46,940 nucleotides of DNA, from assembly GCA_902624085.1 (NCBI GenBank), contig CACNWD010000007.1, positions 1 to 46,940 of the forward strand, written 5' to 3'. Numbering within the stretch: the first letter of the stretch is position 1; every line of letters begins with the position of its first letter. Source of the stretch: an uncultured Prochlorococcus sp. (lineage in GTDB: Bacteria > Cyanobacteriota > Cyanobacteriia > PCC-6307 > Cyanobiaceae). This document shows, piece after piece, positions 1-9,448 of the stretch. The position numbers were made by a program, and so were the translations under genes. Under the pieces are notes generated by a model. It ran no database searches and was not told the origin of the DNA. It saw nothing but the letters and a program-made list of their open reading frames with translations.

Positions 1-248
1 TTTGCAGCTAGTAAAGCTTCTAATTCACAAAAATGAATCCCATAATCTTTTTCTCTTCTAATGTATTTTAATTTATCCCCATAACCTTCACATATAGACT
101 TTGTATTATCTGTACTTCCATGATCACAAACTATTACCTCACATTGATATGTTTGAATAAGTGATGAATCAATTGCTCTTTTAATAAAAGATGCCCTATT
201 AAAAGTGGGGATAAGGATACTTACATCTATATTCTTATCTTCTCTCAT
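1..248 (-). CDS. Glycosyltransferase family 2, N-terminal part only (runs off the window)
   Basis: Reading the minus strand from an ATG at 246-248 gives about 82 residues that continue past base 1. The N-terminus VSILIPTFNR followed by a CDHGSTDNT-like stretch is the GT-A nucleotide-binding start of family 2 glycosyltransferases (normally SILIPTxNR and DDGSTD). The first Asp of the usual DDGS is Cys here (CDHGS), so the metal/nucleotide site is slightly atypical. It would be a cytoplasmic transferase adding a sugar from a nucleotide sugar to a surface glycan. It is divergent from the aminotransferase gene starting at 300, with only about 51 bases between the starts, so both promoters must lie in that gap. 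The donor and acceptor cannot be predicted. Confidence 0.85.
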   Translation of the reverse strand, partial: MREDKNIDVSILIPTFNRASFIKRAIDSSLIQTYQCEVIVCDHGSTDNTKSICEGYGDKLKYIRREKDYGIHFCELEALLAA

Positions 249-299
249 TGACTTAAATTAATAACTTTAGTACTGTAAACAAAAATTCGACCTTTTTCA

Positions 300-1415
300 A
301 TGAATAATATAATTCAAGTTGAACCTGTTATTGATAACTCAGAACTTGAAGAATTAAAGAAAATAATCACTTCAAGATATGTAACAGAGCATGATCTTAC
401 AGAACAATTTGAAAATATCACCGCGGATTACACTAATTCAAAATATGCGATATCTCTATGCAATGGTACTTGTGCATTATTTTGTGCTTTAAAGGCTATT
501 AATATCGAAAGGGGTGATGAGGTCTTAGTTCCAAATATTACTTTTATATCAACTGCAACTGCAGTACTTTTGGCTGGAGCAAAAGTGAAATTAGTTGATG
601 TCGACCCAAAAACTTGTTGTATTGATACTAAAAAAATAGAGAATGCTATCACTTCGAGGACAAAAGCAATCATGCCTGTTCATCTTTATGGCATATCTTG
701 CGAAATGGAGGAAATCTTAGAAATTGCAAAGAAATATAATTTAAAAATAATAGAAGATGCTGCGCAAGGTATTGGGGTTTCATATAACAATAAACATGTA
801 GGCAATTTCGGTGATTTTGGCATTCTTAGTTACTATGGAAACAAAACAATTACTACAGGTGAGGGAGGTATAATTCTTTGCAAAAATGAATCAGATAGAG
901 ACAAAATATATATGCTAAAAAATCATGGAAGATTAAAAAAAGGCACCTTCATTCACGAAAGTCTTGGTTGGAATTTTTCATTTACCGAAATGCAAGCAGC
1001 TATTGGATTGGCACAAATGAAAAAATTAGATTTCATAATTAAAAAAAAGCAGATAATCTTCGATAAATATAAAAATTCATTAAAAAATAATTTACTCAAA
1101 ATGAGAGATATACCAACATCAACTTCTAATACAGTACATTGGCTAAGCAATATATTTTGTGATGACGCTGGCAAGTTAAGTGATTATCTCAAAGATCACA
1201 AAATACCTTCAAGGCGTATTTTTTACCCACTTAATAAACAACCTTGTCTTAAAGAGAATAAAGATGTAATTAAAAAACGAGGTTTTCTTGGTAAAGAAGA
1301 GAATTTTGAAGGTTCTGAAAGAGCTTTTAACAAAATTCTATCTCTTCCTTCTTCTGTATATTTGGATGATGAACAAACTGAATATATAATTAAAACTTTA
1401 AATAATTACAATTAA
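300..1415 (+). CDS. DegT/DnrJ/EryC1/StrS-family PLP-dependent sugar aminotransferase
   Basis: The 371-aa protein has the usual length of the DegT/DnrJ/EryC1/StrS family, which transaminates nucleotide-linked keto-sugars with glutamate as donor. Visible landmarks are CNGTCAL near residue 54, VPNITFISTA near 78-87, EDAAQ at 152-156 (PLP ring contact) and NKTITTGEGG at 181-190, where Lys182 is the expected Schiff-base lysine. The ATG at 300 gives a full N-terminus. The window also encodes RmlA and RmlB, which make dTDP-4-keto-6-deoxyglucose, a typical substrate of this family, so a dTDP-4-amino-4,6-dideoxyhexose product is plausible. That is inference; UDP- or GDP-sugars are equally possible. 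The glycosyltransferase 14 bases downstream is probably co-transcribed. Confidence 0.93.
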   Translation: MNNIIQVEPVIDNSELEELKKIITSRYVTEHDLTEQFENITADYTNSKYAISLCNGTCALFCALKAINIERGDEVLVPNITFISTATAVLLAGAKVKLVDVDPKTCCIDTKKIENAITSRTKAIMPVHLYGISCEMEEILEIAKKYNLKIIEDAAQGIGVSYNNKHVGNFGDFGILSYYGNKTITTGEGGIILCKNESDRDKIYMLKNHGRLKKGTFIHESLGWNFSFTEMQAAIGLAQMKKLDFIIKKKQIIFDKYKNSLKNNLLKMRDIPTSTSNTVHWLSNIFCDDAGKLSDYLKDHKIPSRRIFYPLNKQPCLKENKDVIKKRGFLGKEENFEGSERAFNKILSLPSSVYLDDEQTEYIIKTLNNYN

Positions 1416-1429
1416 ATTTTAAACTGTTT

Positions 1430-2263
1430 ATGTTTTTGATTGCTAATTTCAAGAAAAGAATAAAAGCTAAATTTCACAAGATTTTTCTTGAAAGATTTGA
1501 ATATATCAATAAAAAAATACATAATCAATACGTAAATATTAATTCAAGGAAACAAATACCTAATATAGTTTATCAAACTTGGGTTGATAGATCCCTGCCT
1601 TGGAGGATGTCAAAAGGCGTACAAAGTTTTAGAGAAAATAATAAAGATTTCTCTTTTGTTTTATACGATCATAATGAAAGAGATAAGTATATGATGGAAT
1701 CTTGGGGTAGTAGAAAAATTTATCAAATTTACAAAAATTCAGTATTTCATTCATCAAAAGCAGATATTTGGAGATACTGTATATTATTTGAAAAAGGAGG
1801 ATATTATTTCGATATAAAATCTAGTTGCGAAATACCAATATCCAAATTAAAAGTTTCAAGAGGAGCAACAATTAGTTATGAACCTCATAGCACATATATT
1901 CCTCCTTCTCTAGAAATATTGAAGAATAATAAAAATATTGACTTGAATATTATCTTGAATTGGGCATTTGGTTTCAAGAAAAATCACCCACTTTTAAAGA
2001 TTCAAATAGAAAATATTGAAAAATATTCAGAATTCTTTAAAGGTAAAATTTTCAAAAATCCAAAGGCGAACATACTTGCTTTTACTGGGCCAGGAATGCT
2101 AACCAAGTCTTATAGAGATTATTTAAAAATATACAAGAAAAAAATAATTGCTAACGGTATTGACTTTAATCGCAGAGGTGTTTACGAGATTGCAGGCTCT
2201 CAATACAGATATAAACAGAGTCTTAACTATTCAAAAGTAAAAAACTCAAAGATTCTTATTTAA
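1430..2263 (+). CDS. GT32-like (Gly_transf_sug, DXD-motif) glycosyltransferase
   Basis: The 277-aa protein resembles the capsular/OCH1-like 'glycosyltransferase sugar-binding region containing DXD motif' family. IPNIVYQTWVD (43-53) is the usual IPKxIHQxW start. KADIWRYCILFEKGGYYFD (110-128) matches the K(S/A)DxxRYxxLxxxGGxYxD block. The canonical Asp-x-Asp metal site reads D-I-K at 128-130, so the second Asp is replaced by Lys. No signal peptide or membrane segment is evident, so it should act in the cytoplasm. It lies 14 bases after the aminotransferase gene on the same strand. The lysine may mean altered metal dependence or reduced activity. The substrate is unknown. Confidence 0.83.
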   Translation: MFLIANFKKRIKAKFHKIFLERFEYINKKIHNQYVNINSRKQIPNIVYQTWVDRSLPWRMSKGVQSFRENNKDFSFVLYDHNERDKYMMESWGSRKIYQIYKNSVFHSSKADIWRYCILFEKGGYYFDIKSSCEIPISKLKVSRGATISYEPHSTYIPPSLEILKNNKNIDLNIILNWAFGFKKNHPLLKIQIENIEKYSEFFKGKIFKNPKANILAFTGPGMLTKSYRDYLKIYKKKIIANGIDFNRRGVYEIAGSQYRYKQSLNYSKVKNSKILI

Positions 2264-2351
2264 ATTAAGAATTTGATTTGAGTTTTACAATATTATTCAA
2301 ATAGATATCCTCGATATGTTTAAATATAAATATAAAAAATTTAACGATTAA

Positions 2352-2383
2352 AAGTATAGTTTTTTTGCTCAATCACTATACTT
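2352..2383. repeat. Inverted repeat (possible stem-loop) between the GT32-like and ABC transporter genes
   Basis: AAGTATAGT at 2352-2360 is exactly complementary to ACTATACTT at 2375-2383, giving a 9-bp stem with a 14-base loop in a 162-base gap. The stem is AT-rich and has no clean U-run directly after it on the plus strand. It could be a weak terminator for the upstream pair of genes or part of a promoter or operator for the ABC gene. The function is not established. Confidence 0.35.
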
Positions 2384-2425
2384 AATTTAACTTTTTTTTC
2401 TGTATTTCTTTAGTATATATTTAAT

Positions 2426-4174
2426 ATGATTTATTCAAAATTTCAAAAAAATATAAATTCAATTTTAAAATTAAAGAAGTTTTTATCCCCATCATTTGCA
2501 AGAAATAATTTAATCTACCAATTATTTGAATTAAATTCTAAATTCATTATTTATTTAATGACGATTTCAGTTATTACAGGAATTTGTGAGTTGATTTTTT
2601 TAAATAGTTTACCTAATTTCATAAGTAATGTATTCAATAATAATCCAATCGAAAAGAACTATCTTATTATGATGTTTACTGCAGTATTTGCATGGTCAGT
2701 CCTAGGCATTTTATTTAGATATCAAGTTGAATTATTAATGGGAAATCTTGCTAGAGATTTATCCAAGTTAATTGTTATCAATATATCTAATCTTAAAATT
2801 TCTAATATTGAAGAAATAGGGAGGAGCAAAATATCAGCATTATCAACTGTAAATTTAGAAAAAGTAATTTACGGTATTTGTCATCCCTTTATAAGGATTA
2901 CTGAATTATTACTAACTATTAGTGTCGGTGTTTATGTAATTTTTAAAAATTTTGGGATAGATTCTATTATTTATTTAGGGGCCGCTTTTTTATCAATAAT
3001 AATTCTTATAGCCTCCACAAGGTCTAAGTCCTACCAATATGGATTAGTAAATATACATGAAAACAAAAATATTTTCTATTTAATAAATATATACCTAAAT
3101 AATATTAGAGAAATTCTTGTTCAAAAAAACTATAATATTTACTTGAATCGAATCTCTATTTCAAATTTTAACAAATTCAGTGCGAACGGTAAGGCAAGAT
3201 TTTTATCAGAGTTACCACGAAAAGTAGTTGAAAGCATAGTTTACATAGCGATATGTTTTTTAGCCTTTTTTCAATTAACAAGTAGTACTAGTTTTGTTCA
3301 GAATTTACCATCCTACTCTGTAATTTTAATAATTATGCAAAGGTTGGCTCCTCTCATTCAACAGGCCTACAGGATTTTATTTGATCTTTTCCAAAATATT
3401 CCTTTAATAAAAGAATATCAAATAAATAATTCATATGGTTTATTTATCTCAAATAAATCTACTCTAAAAATTAATAAGAATCTAAGACAACCTTATATCG
3501 ATCAAAATAATTTAAAAAAAATTAGTCTTAAAAATCTTACTGTTGGACATGGTTCTAAAAAACCTCTACTTTTTCTTCCAGAATTAGATTTTTATATCGA
3601 TAAACCAATAGCGATTGTAGGAGAAAGTGGTTTAGGGAAATCAACGCTAGTAGAAACCATAATAGGTCTTCGACAACCAAAATCAGGTCATTGCAATTAT
3701 TTAGATAAAGATAATAAAAAGATAAATGAACTTAGATCAATTTCGTACATCCCACAGAACTGTCAATTCTCAGGTAAATCAATCTTTGAAATGATAAGTT
3801 TTGGAAATGAATATTTAAAAAAGAGTCATTTTGATAAAGAAATTAAATCTAACATTATTGAAATTTTAAAAATAACCTGTGTTTGGGAGGAGTTCGTTTA
3901 TTGTTTTGAGGATTTATTTAAGGATATTGGAGAGGGCGCAGCTGCACTAAGCGGAGGTCAAAAACAAAGATTATCAATTGCTAGAGCATTATTACAAAAT
4001 AAAAAAGTCTTAATTTTTGATGAGGCGACTAATGGACTTGATAATAATTTAGAGAAACAAATTATTTCAAATATATTAAAGATAAAATCAAAAATTACAA
4101 TTTTTATTACCCACAACTTAGATATTACTAGCGAATTTGATAATGTCATAAATGTAAAAGATTTTAGAATTTAA
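2426..4174 (+). CDS. ABC transporter, fused permease/ATPase (polysaccharide or lipid-linked glycan exporter type)
   Basis: The 582-aa half-transporter has an N-terminal six-helix membrane domain (about residues 35-335) and a C-terminal nucleotide-binding domain (about 365-580). Seen in the latter are Walker A GESGLGKST at 399-407, the Q-loop PQ at 443-444, signature LSGGQ at 508-512, Walker B VLIFDEAT at 528-535 and the H-loop His at 563. All catalytic motifs are intact, so it should be an active homodimeric exporter. In an island of glycosyltransferases the likely cargo is a lipid-linked oligosaccharide (PglK/Wzk/MsbA-like flipping). The family also exports lipids, peptides and drugs, so the cargo is inference. 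It has its own 162-base upstream gap and is convergent with the next gene. Confidence 0.93.
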   Translation: MIYSKFQKNINSILKLKKFLSPSFARNNLIYQLFELNSKFIIYLMTISVITGICELIFLNSLPNFISNVFNNNPIEKNYLIMMFTAVFAWSVLGILFRYQVELLMGNLARDLSKLIVINISNLKISNIEEIGRSKISALSTVNLEKVIYGICHPFIRITELLLTISVGVYVIFKNFGIDSIIYLGAAFLSIIILIASTRSKSYQYGLVNIHENKNIFYLINIYLNNIREILVQKNYNIYLNRISISNFNKFSANGKARFLSELPRKVVESIVYIAICFLAFFQLTSSTSFVQNLPSYSVILIIMQRLAPLIQQAYRILFDLFQNIPLIKEYQINNSYGLFISNKSTLKINKNLRQPYIDQNNLKKISLKNLTVGHGSKKPLLFLPELDFYIDKPIAIVGESGLGKSTLVETIIGLRQPKSGHCNYLDKDNKKINELRSISYIPQNCQFSGKSIFEMISFGNEYLKKSHFDKEIKSNIIEILKITCVWEEFVYCFEDLFKDIGEGAAALSGGQKQRLSIARALLQNKKVLIFDEATNGLDNNLEKQIISNILKIKSKITIFITHNLDITSEFDNVINVKDFRI

Positions 4175-4241
4175 TTAATATTTAGAAAATATTAATAATA
4201 ATAAAAATAAACAAAAGGAGGCAAATTAATTTACACTTTAT

Positions 4242-5222
4242 CTATTTTGAAAATATATTAAAACCAGGTTTTTTTATAAATATTCTTTTTATTCTTCTTA
4301 AAAGAAAAATAAAAGAAGATAATATTATCAATAACTTTTGAGTTATGAAAAATTTATTATTATATTTATTATTTGTATTAACCCCTGCCATTTTCAATGT
4401 TTTTAACAATTCAATATCATTAATTCTATAAATCTTTGATATATCTATTTCTTGGTCAAGATATCTATCTATAAAAGGGAATTTACTTTTATCCTTACAA
4501 AATGCGGCGGCTTCATCAAATCCAAAATTAAACATATTTATACCTGTAATAGTTATAGAAGAATAACCCAAAGCTAAATGAGTAAAATTATATTCATAAT
4601 CAAATGCATCTAAGTATCTTAATTGGCATGATTTAACTATTTCAATAATCTCTTTATTCCTATATTTTTTTGGTAATAAATTAAATAGTTTATGCATTGA
4701 TTTCTTTCTGTATTTATTTATAAAGTTTTGATGCTCCTCCCATTTATTCTTCCAAGTTGCCCATCCCCATGAGGTGAAAACTGGTGAAAAAAATATTCCT
4801 GCCTTTTCTTTATCAATAAATGGACTATGCGATGATAAAGACATGATATTTGTATCTAATCGATATTTTTTAAGAAGCTTTGAAAAAGCCAAGAAACAAT
4901 TAGAAGACAAATAAAGATCATCTTCAAGAATAACTCCATAAGACTCATTTCTGAATAGCCAATTTACTGCATAATTTACGGCATCTCTATTCCCTAAATT
5001 TTTATCTAATTTATTAATCTTTAAATTGCATTTATTTGAGTATTTATAATATTCTTCCATTATCATTTTTTGTTGAGAAGAATCTTTTTGATTTCTTGGA
5101 CCATCTATAAAAACATATATATTTCTAATCCCAAACTCATAAATATTTTTAATACAATTTGCAAATTTATCAGCTCTAGAGTGGGCTAATATTAGAACTG
5201 GTAAATTATTGATATCAATCAT
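4242..5222 (-). CDS. HlpA-like nucleotide-diphospho-sugar transferase (GT-A fold)
   Basis: The 326-aa protein belongs to the GT-A-type proteins often annotated 'hemolytic protein HlpA-like' or GT2-like. The N-terminus LPVLILAHSRADKFANCI is the nucleotide-binding first strand. GNRDAVNYAVNW (77-88) precedes VILEDDLYLS (97-106), whose EDD at 100-102 is the DXD-equivalent metal site. SWGWATWKNKW around residue 150 is a motif typical of this subgroup. The last 30 residues are hydrophobic then strongly basic, which suggests membrane association. It is a probable cytoplasmic sugar transferase for surface glycan assembly with unknown donor. It stands alone on the minus strand, convergent with the ABC transporter and separated from the next minus-strand gene by 271 bases in which I see no gene. 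Confidence 0.85.
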   Translation of the reverse strand: MIDINNLPVLILAHSRADKFANCIKNIYEFGIRNIYVFIDGPRNQKDSSQQKMIMEEYYKYSNKCNLKINKLDKNLGNRDAVNYAVNWLFRNESYGVILEDDLYLSSNCFLAFSKLLKKYRLDTNIMSLSSHSPFIDKEKAGIFFSPVFTSWGWATWKNKWEEHQNFINKYRKKSMHKLFNLLPKKYRNKEIIEIVKSCQLRYLDAFDYEYNFTHLALGYSSITITGINMFNFGFDEAAAFCKDKSKFPFIDRYLDQEIDISKIYRINDIELLKTLKMAGVNTNNKYNNKFFITQKLLIILSSFIFLLRRIKRIFIKKPGFNIFSK

Positions 5223-5493
5223 ATTTAAACCAAATTTTTTCTTTTAAAAACTATTTAATATTATAAATTTACAATATACATTTTTTTCATAAATTTATAT
5301 TATAAATTAATCAAATTTAGTAAAAGGTGACTATCTATAATATTAATAAAACGAGAATCTATACTAATTAAGAGATCTAAATTTCTTTTAAATAATCAGA
5401 TATTTCTCATGAAAATATGAAATATTTAAATTTTAAAGTTTTATAACTTCAATAGCCTAATTATAAAAATTGTAAAACGCGAAAACATCATGT

Positions 5494-6327
5494 TCATAAT
5501 TCTGAAGAATAATTTTTTGTTATTTCCTCAATTGTTGATTGCAAAGTAAATTGTTTCTTAAAACCAAGAGAATTTAATTTAGATGTATTTAACCAGAAAC
5601 TTTTTTCTAATGTTTCTGAACTTTTCGATAATTTATGTTTTATATTGATTTTTGATTTAGAATTTAGAATCTTTTTTGAATATTCCATTAAGGCTTTCAA
5701 AGTTAAGGCCTCACCAGAACCTACATTATAAATTTCATTTGTATTACCTTTTTTACAAATAAGTTGAATTGCATTACATACATCCTTCACATGCATTACT
5801 TCTCTAAAAAAATTTCCTCCATAAAATAGATCAATATCTTGGCCTTTTTTAAGTTGATTAATCATCCAAGTTATAGCATTTTTCTTTGGAGAAAAATTAC
5901 TATCAAAGCCAAGGACATTGCACAATCTTAAAATTCTATATTTTACATTAAAATTTTTACAAAATGTAATTAATATGTCCTCAGCACATTTTTTTGTTAT
6001 TGGATACATACCCTCTGGATAACAAATAGAATTTTCATTTATTGGTAATTTCTTCTGAATGCCATATACATGCATTGTGCTTATATAATTAAATATCAAA
6101 CCTTTTTGTTTACAATTTTTAAGTATTTCACAAAGCAAATGAATATTTGTCTCAACATCTAAAGTTAAGTCACTATAGATATTGTAATTATGTGCTGTCG
6201 ATATAAAGTAAAGTATATTCTTGGATTTTGGGGACTTAATCTCTCTAGGTATTTGAATATGCTCTGGGAATTGTTTGCAAAAATTTTTACCAATGAAACC
6301 TGTTGCGCCGAAAATAGATAGTTTCAT
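5494..6327 (-). CDS. NAD(P)-dependent sugar epimerase/dehydratase/reductase (extended SDR)
   Basis: The 277-aa extended short-chain dehydrogenase has the NAD(P)-binding GATGFIG at 7-13, YISTMHVYG at 81-89 (catalytic Ser/Thr) and Y108-PIT-K112 as the catalytic YxxxK. A RLCNVLG block follows and FREVMHVKDVCNAI is the usual C-terminal signature. It is shorter than RmlB (no long substrate-domain extension), closer in size to nucleotide-sugar 4-reductases or epimerases. It is divergent from rmlA with 44 bases between starts, so it probably shares a regulatory region with the dTDP-sugar genes and may act on their 4-keto product. The exact reaction cannot be assigned from sequence. Confidence 0.86.
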   Translation of the reverse strand: MKLSIFGATGFIGKNFCKQFPEHIQIPREIKSPKSKNILYFISTAHNYNIYSDLTLDVETNIHLLCEILKNCKQKGLIFNYISTMHVYGIQKKLPINENSICYPEGMYPITKKCAEDILITFCKNFNVKYRILRLCNVLGFDSNFSPKKNAITWMINQLKKGQDIDLFYGGNFFREVMHVKDVCNAIQLICKKGNTNEIYNVGSGEALTLKALMEYSKKILNSKSKINIKHKLSKSSETLEKSFWLNTSKLNSLGFKKQFTLQSTIEEITKNYSSEL

Positions 6328-6371
6328 TTTTACCGTTCATAACATATATTATAATTTGATTTATTTTTAAA

Positions 6372-7259
6372 ATGCCAGCTGATATTGAAAGAAAAGGTAT
6401 TATTTTAGCTGGAGGTCAAGGCACAAGACTTTATCCGATAACTTTAGGAGTTAGTAAACAATTAGCACCTATTTATAATAAACCAATGATTTATTATCCA
6501 TTAACTACCCTCATGTTGGCAAATATCAAGAAGTTTTTAATAATATCATGCAATGATAATCTCAAACTATTTAAAAAGTTGTTAGGTGATGGCTCACACT
6601 TGGGGATATCTATAGAATATGCAGTTCAGGATAAACCTAATGGTCTTGCTCAAGCATTTGTAATTGGTTCTACATTTATAGCGAATTCAAATGTGGCATT
6701 AGCGTTAGGTGATAATCTTTTTCATGGTGAAGAATTAGTATCAAAATTAAGAAATGCAAATTCTAGAAATAAAGGGGCCACAATTTTTGCCTATCGAGTT
6801 AATGATCCCAAAAGATATGGGATTGTAGAGTTTAATGAAGAAGGTTTAGTCTTAAATATAGAAGAAAAGCCTAAATTTCCTAAGAGTAATTTTGCCGTTA
6901 CTGGCTTATACTTTTATGATAATTCAGTTGTGAATTTGGCCAAATCAATTACTCCATCAAAAAGAGGCGAGTATGAAATAACAGATTTAAATAACATTTA
7001 TCTAAGAAATAATCTTCTAAATGTTGAAATTATGGGAAGAGGGACTGCTTGGCTTGATACAGGGACTTTCGAGTCTTTGCATGAGGCAAGTTCATATGTA
7101 AAAACACTTGAGCATCAACTAGGTTTATTAATTGGTTCTCCTGAAGAGGTTGCATGGCGTAAAAATTTAATTGATAATAAACAATTAAAGATTCTTGCTA
7201 GAAAATTAAATAAAAGTGAATATGGCAAGATGCTCTATAGACTAGTAAAAGATATTTAA
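6372..7259 (+). CDS. rfbA: Glucose-1-phosphate thymidylyltransferase (RmlA)
   Basis: The enzyme joins glucose-1-phosphate and dTTP to form dTDP-glucose, the first step of dTDP-deoxysugar synthesis in the cytoplasm. The 295-aa protein has the family's usual length. It carries GIILAGGQGTRLYPIT at 9-24 (nucleotide-binding signature), SKQLAPIYNKPMIYYPL, ALGDNLFHG (the Asp that binds metal), VEEKP-type NIEEKPKFPKSNFAVTGLYFYD, and GRGTAWLDTGTFESLHEAS near 222-240. All key motifs are intact. RmlB follows 34 bases downstream on the same strand, so the two are a functional pair. No rmlC or rmlD is visible in the window, so the pathway branches from dTDP-4-keto-6-deoxyglucose rather than visibly proceeding to rhamnose here. 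Confidence 0.97.
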   Translation: MPADIERKGIILAGGQGTRLYPITLGVSKQLAPIYNKPMIYYPLTTLMLANIKKFLIISCNDNLKLFKKLLGDGSHLGISIEYAVQDKPNGLAQAFVIGSTFIANSNVALALGDNLFHGEELVSKLRNANSRNKGATIFAYRVNDPKRYGIVEFNEEGLVLNIEEKPKFPKSNFAVTGLYFYDNSVVNLAKSITPSKRGEYEITDLNNIYLRNNLLNVEIMGRGTAWLDTGTFESLHEASSYVKTLEHQLGLLIGSPEEVAWRKNLIDNKQLKILARKLNKSEYGKMLYRLVKDI

Positions 7260-7293
7260 ATTTATTAAAAAATTTAGTTGTTGAATTTAAAAA

Positions 7294-8397
7294 ATGACTT
7301 TTGAGAAACCTAAAAATATTCTAATTACTGGTGGATTAGGTTTTATTGGCAGTAATCTTATAAGAAAATTACTTCTGAGTACTAGTCATAAAATATTTAA
7401 TGTAGATTTTAATGGTTATGCTAGTAGCAATGATGCACTTTTAGATTTATTTTCCAAAAATGATGACTTTTTAGAAAGATACAAATACTTCAATATTGAT
7501 CTAAGTAAATATAGCAAAGTTGAAAAAATATTAAATGATATAAATCCTGATTCAATATTTCATTTGGCAGCTGAATCTCATGTGGACAGATCAATTGATG
7601 ATCCTAATCCTTTTATAAAGAGTAATATACTGGGAACATATAATTTGCTTGAAGTCTCAAGATCATTTTTCAATAACCTTTCTTCTAAAAGAAAAAATGA
7701 ATTTAGATTTTTGCATATAAGTACTGATGAGGTATTTGGAAGTTTAGGTGAAGTTGGTTTGTTTAATGAAGAAAGTAATTATGATCCAAGAAGTCCATAT
7801 TCTGCTTCAAAAGCATCTAGTGACCATTTAGTTAAAGCGTGGTTTCACACGTATGATTTACCTACAATTATTTGTAATTGCAGTAATAATTATGGGCCAT
7901 GGCAATTCCCTGAAAAATTTATTCCAAATATTGTCTTAAAAGCATTAAATGGTGAATTTATCCCTATTTATGGTGATGGCAAAAATGTACGCGATTGGCT
8001 TTATGTAGAAGATCATGTTGATGCTTTAATTAGTATATTTTTAGATGCTTCCCCGGGATCAAGTTTTTGTATAGGTGGCAATAATGAGAGAACCAATATA
8101 GAACTAGCTCTTTATATATGCAATTACCTAGATGATATTAATCCTGGTAAAAATAAATATTCAAATTTAATCAAATTTGTTGATGATAGACCTGGGCATG
8201 ATAGAAGATATGGCATAGACTCAACAAAAATAAAAAGTTTGCTTGATTGGGAAGAGAAATACAGCTTTGAAAAAGGTATTAAAAAGACAATAAATTGGTA
8301 TTTAAAAAATAGATTTTGGTGTCAAAAAATGTTAAATAAATCTAAGTATAAAGGTGAGAGATTAGGCATAAATTTAAAAAATTATTTAGAGGAATAA
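7294..8397 (+). CDS. rfbB: dTDP-glucose 4,6-dehydratase (RmlB)
   Basis: This extended SDR converts dTDP-glucose to dTDP-4-keto-6-deoxyglucose using tightly bound NAD+. GGLGFIGS at 13-20 is the cofactor site. HLAAESHVDRSI (90-101) is highly characteristic of RmlB. STDEVFG at 143-149 holds the catalytic Thr-Asp-Glu, and Y169-SAS-K173 is the YxxxK pair. NCSNNYGPWQFPEKFIP and GDGKNVRDWLYVEDH are further RmlB blocks. Length 367 aa is normal. It is 34 bases after rfbA and probably co-transcribed. It ends 5 bases before the convergent DUF268 gene, leaving almost no intergenic terminator. Confidence 0.97.
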   Translation: MTFEKPKNILITGGLGFIGSNLIRKLLLSTSHKIFNVDFNGYASSNDALLDLFSKNDDFLERYKYFNIDLSKYSKVEKILNDINPDSIFHLAAESHVDRSIDDPNPFIKSNILGTYNLLEVSRSFFNNLSSKRKNEFRFLHISTDEVFGSLGEVGLFNEESNYDPRSPYSASKASSDHLVKAWFHTYDLPTIICNCSNNYGPWQFPEKFIPNIVLKALNGEFIPIYGDGKNVRDWLYVEDHVDALISIFLDASPGSSFCIGGNNERTNIELALYICNYLDDINPGKNKYSNLIKFVDDRPGHDRRYGIDSTKIKSLLDWEEKYSFEKGIKKTINWYLKNRFWCQKMLNKSKYKGERLGINLKNYLEE

Positions 8398-8401
8398 ACT
8401 A

Positions 8402-9244
8402 TTATGAGATTTCTTTTTTTAAGGTCCAAATAGCACAACCATGATTTAGATAAAAGCTATTTTTATAATCTATTTGTGTTAAGTCATTAATTTTGTATAA
8501 GTCACCTTTATCATCAACATAGGCAAATTCCTCTACAGTAAGATTGCAATTTCTAAAGATTTCAAATGCTTCTCCAAGACTTATTATTCTATGAGCGTTG
8601 AATTGAATTCTTCCCTTTTGACCTAAAGGGTGTGATAAGTAAAGTATCCCACTTACTGATAAAAGCTTAGATAAATTATTTATTGCTTTCAAATGTCCTA
8701 GATAATCGATTGGGTCCCCAAATCTGCCTAAACCCATATGTTCTATTGCATGCAAACAACTAATTGATTTAAATTTTTTCAGCTTAGAGCACTCATTTTC
8801 ATCCAAAAGATTTATTTGAATAAAGTCACAATTTTCATTTTTAATGTCTAATGGTCTGATATCTCCAATTAAAAGTTTTTGTTCAAATGATAGTAAATGT
8901 GATACGAAGCCATCTATTCTACTTGCGATATCGAGATGAATTTCTGGTGATTTTTTGAAAATTTTATTCGCAACTAATAAATCCTGATGGTAATAATGCC
9001 CTGAAGCAGAACCTGATTCTTTTTGAGGGTCATATATTTCAGGAAGGGGTTTTGAAAATTTTACCGCTGAAGGGAATTTGGAATATTTGCCACTACTTTT
9101 TTTAATTTGAAGGTATAGTTTAGATAAATTCATTAAATATTTAGGAGTACCTATCAAATTCTGTATAGGGGCAATAGGATTTATTCCAAAATATTTCAAT
9201 AAATAAATAAATATAGATTTTAAACTTTTAATTTTATTTTTCAT
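8402..9244 (-). CDS. DUF268 family protein (probable methyltransferase-fold protein)
   Basis: The 280-aa protein resembles DUF268 members found in polysaccharide loci. SGHYYHQDLLVANKIFKKSPEIHLDIASRI spans the region where a Rossmann methyltransferase would start, with LDIASRIDG in the position of the SAM-binding loop. SCLHAIEHMGLGRFGDPID is a conserved block in the middle, and NAHRIISLGEAFEIF follows. The biochemical role of DUF268 is not known. The weak methyltransferase-like layout is inference. It is convergent with rfbB (4-base gap) and stands alone. The N-terminal 35 residues are basic and hydrophobic, which may indicate peripheral membrane binding. Confidence 0.75.
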   Translation of the reverse strand: MKNKIKSLKSIFIYLLKYFGINPIAPIQNLIGTPKYLMNLSKLYLQIKKSSGKYSKFPSAVKFSKPLPEIYDPQKESGSASGHYYHQDLLVANKIFKKSPEIHLDIASRIDGFVSHLLSFEQKLLIGDIRPLDIKNENCDFIQINLLDENECSKLKKFKSISCLHAIEHMGLGRFGDPIDYLGHLKAINNLSKLLSVSGILYLSHPLGQKGRIQFNAHRIISLGEAFEIFRNCNLTVEEFAYVDDKGDLYKINDLTQIDYKNSFYLNHGCAIWTLKKEIS

Positions 9245-9448
9245 TTTTTATAAAAATAAAGGTTTTACTTAATTTTTTAAAGTTTTTCGAGGTTGAGCTT
9301 TAATAAGGTAAAACAACTTTTAAAATTTAAATATAACATGATTAATGGAGTAATTTCTTTTACTAAATATAGTTTTAAAATAAGATAAGGAATCTGAAGG
9401 TTAAATTTCTAAATTTTTTCAACTAACCGATAAAGTTCAAAAAAAAGT

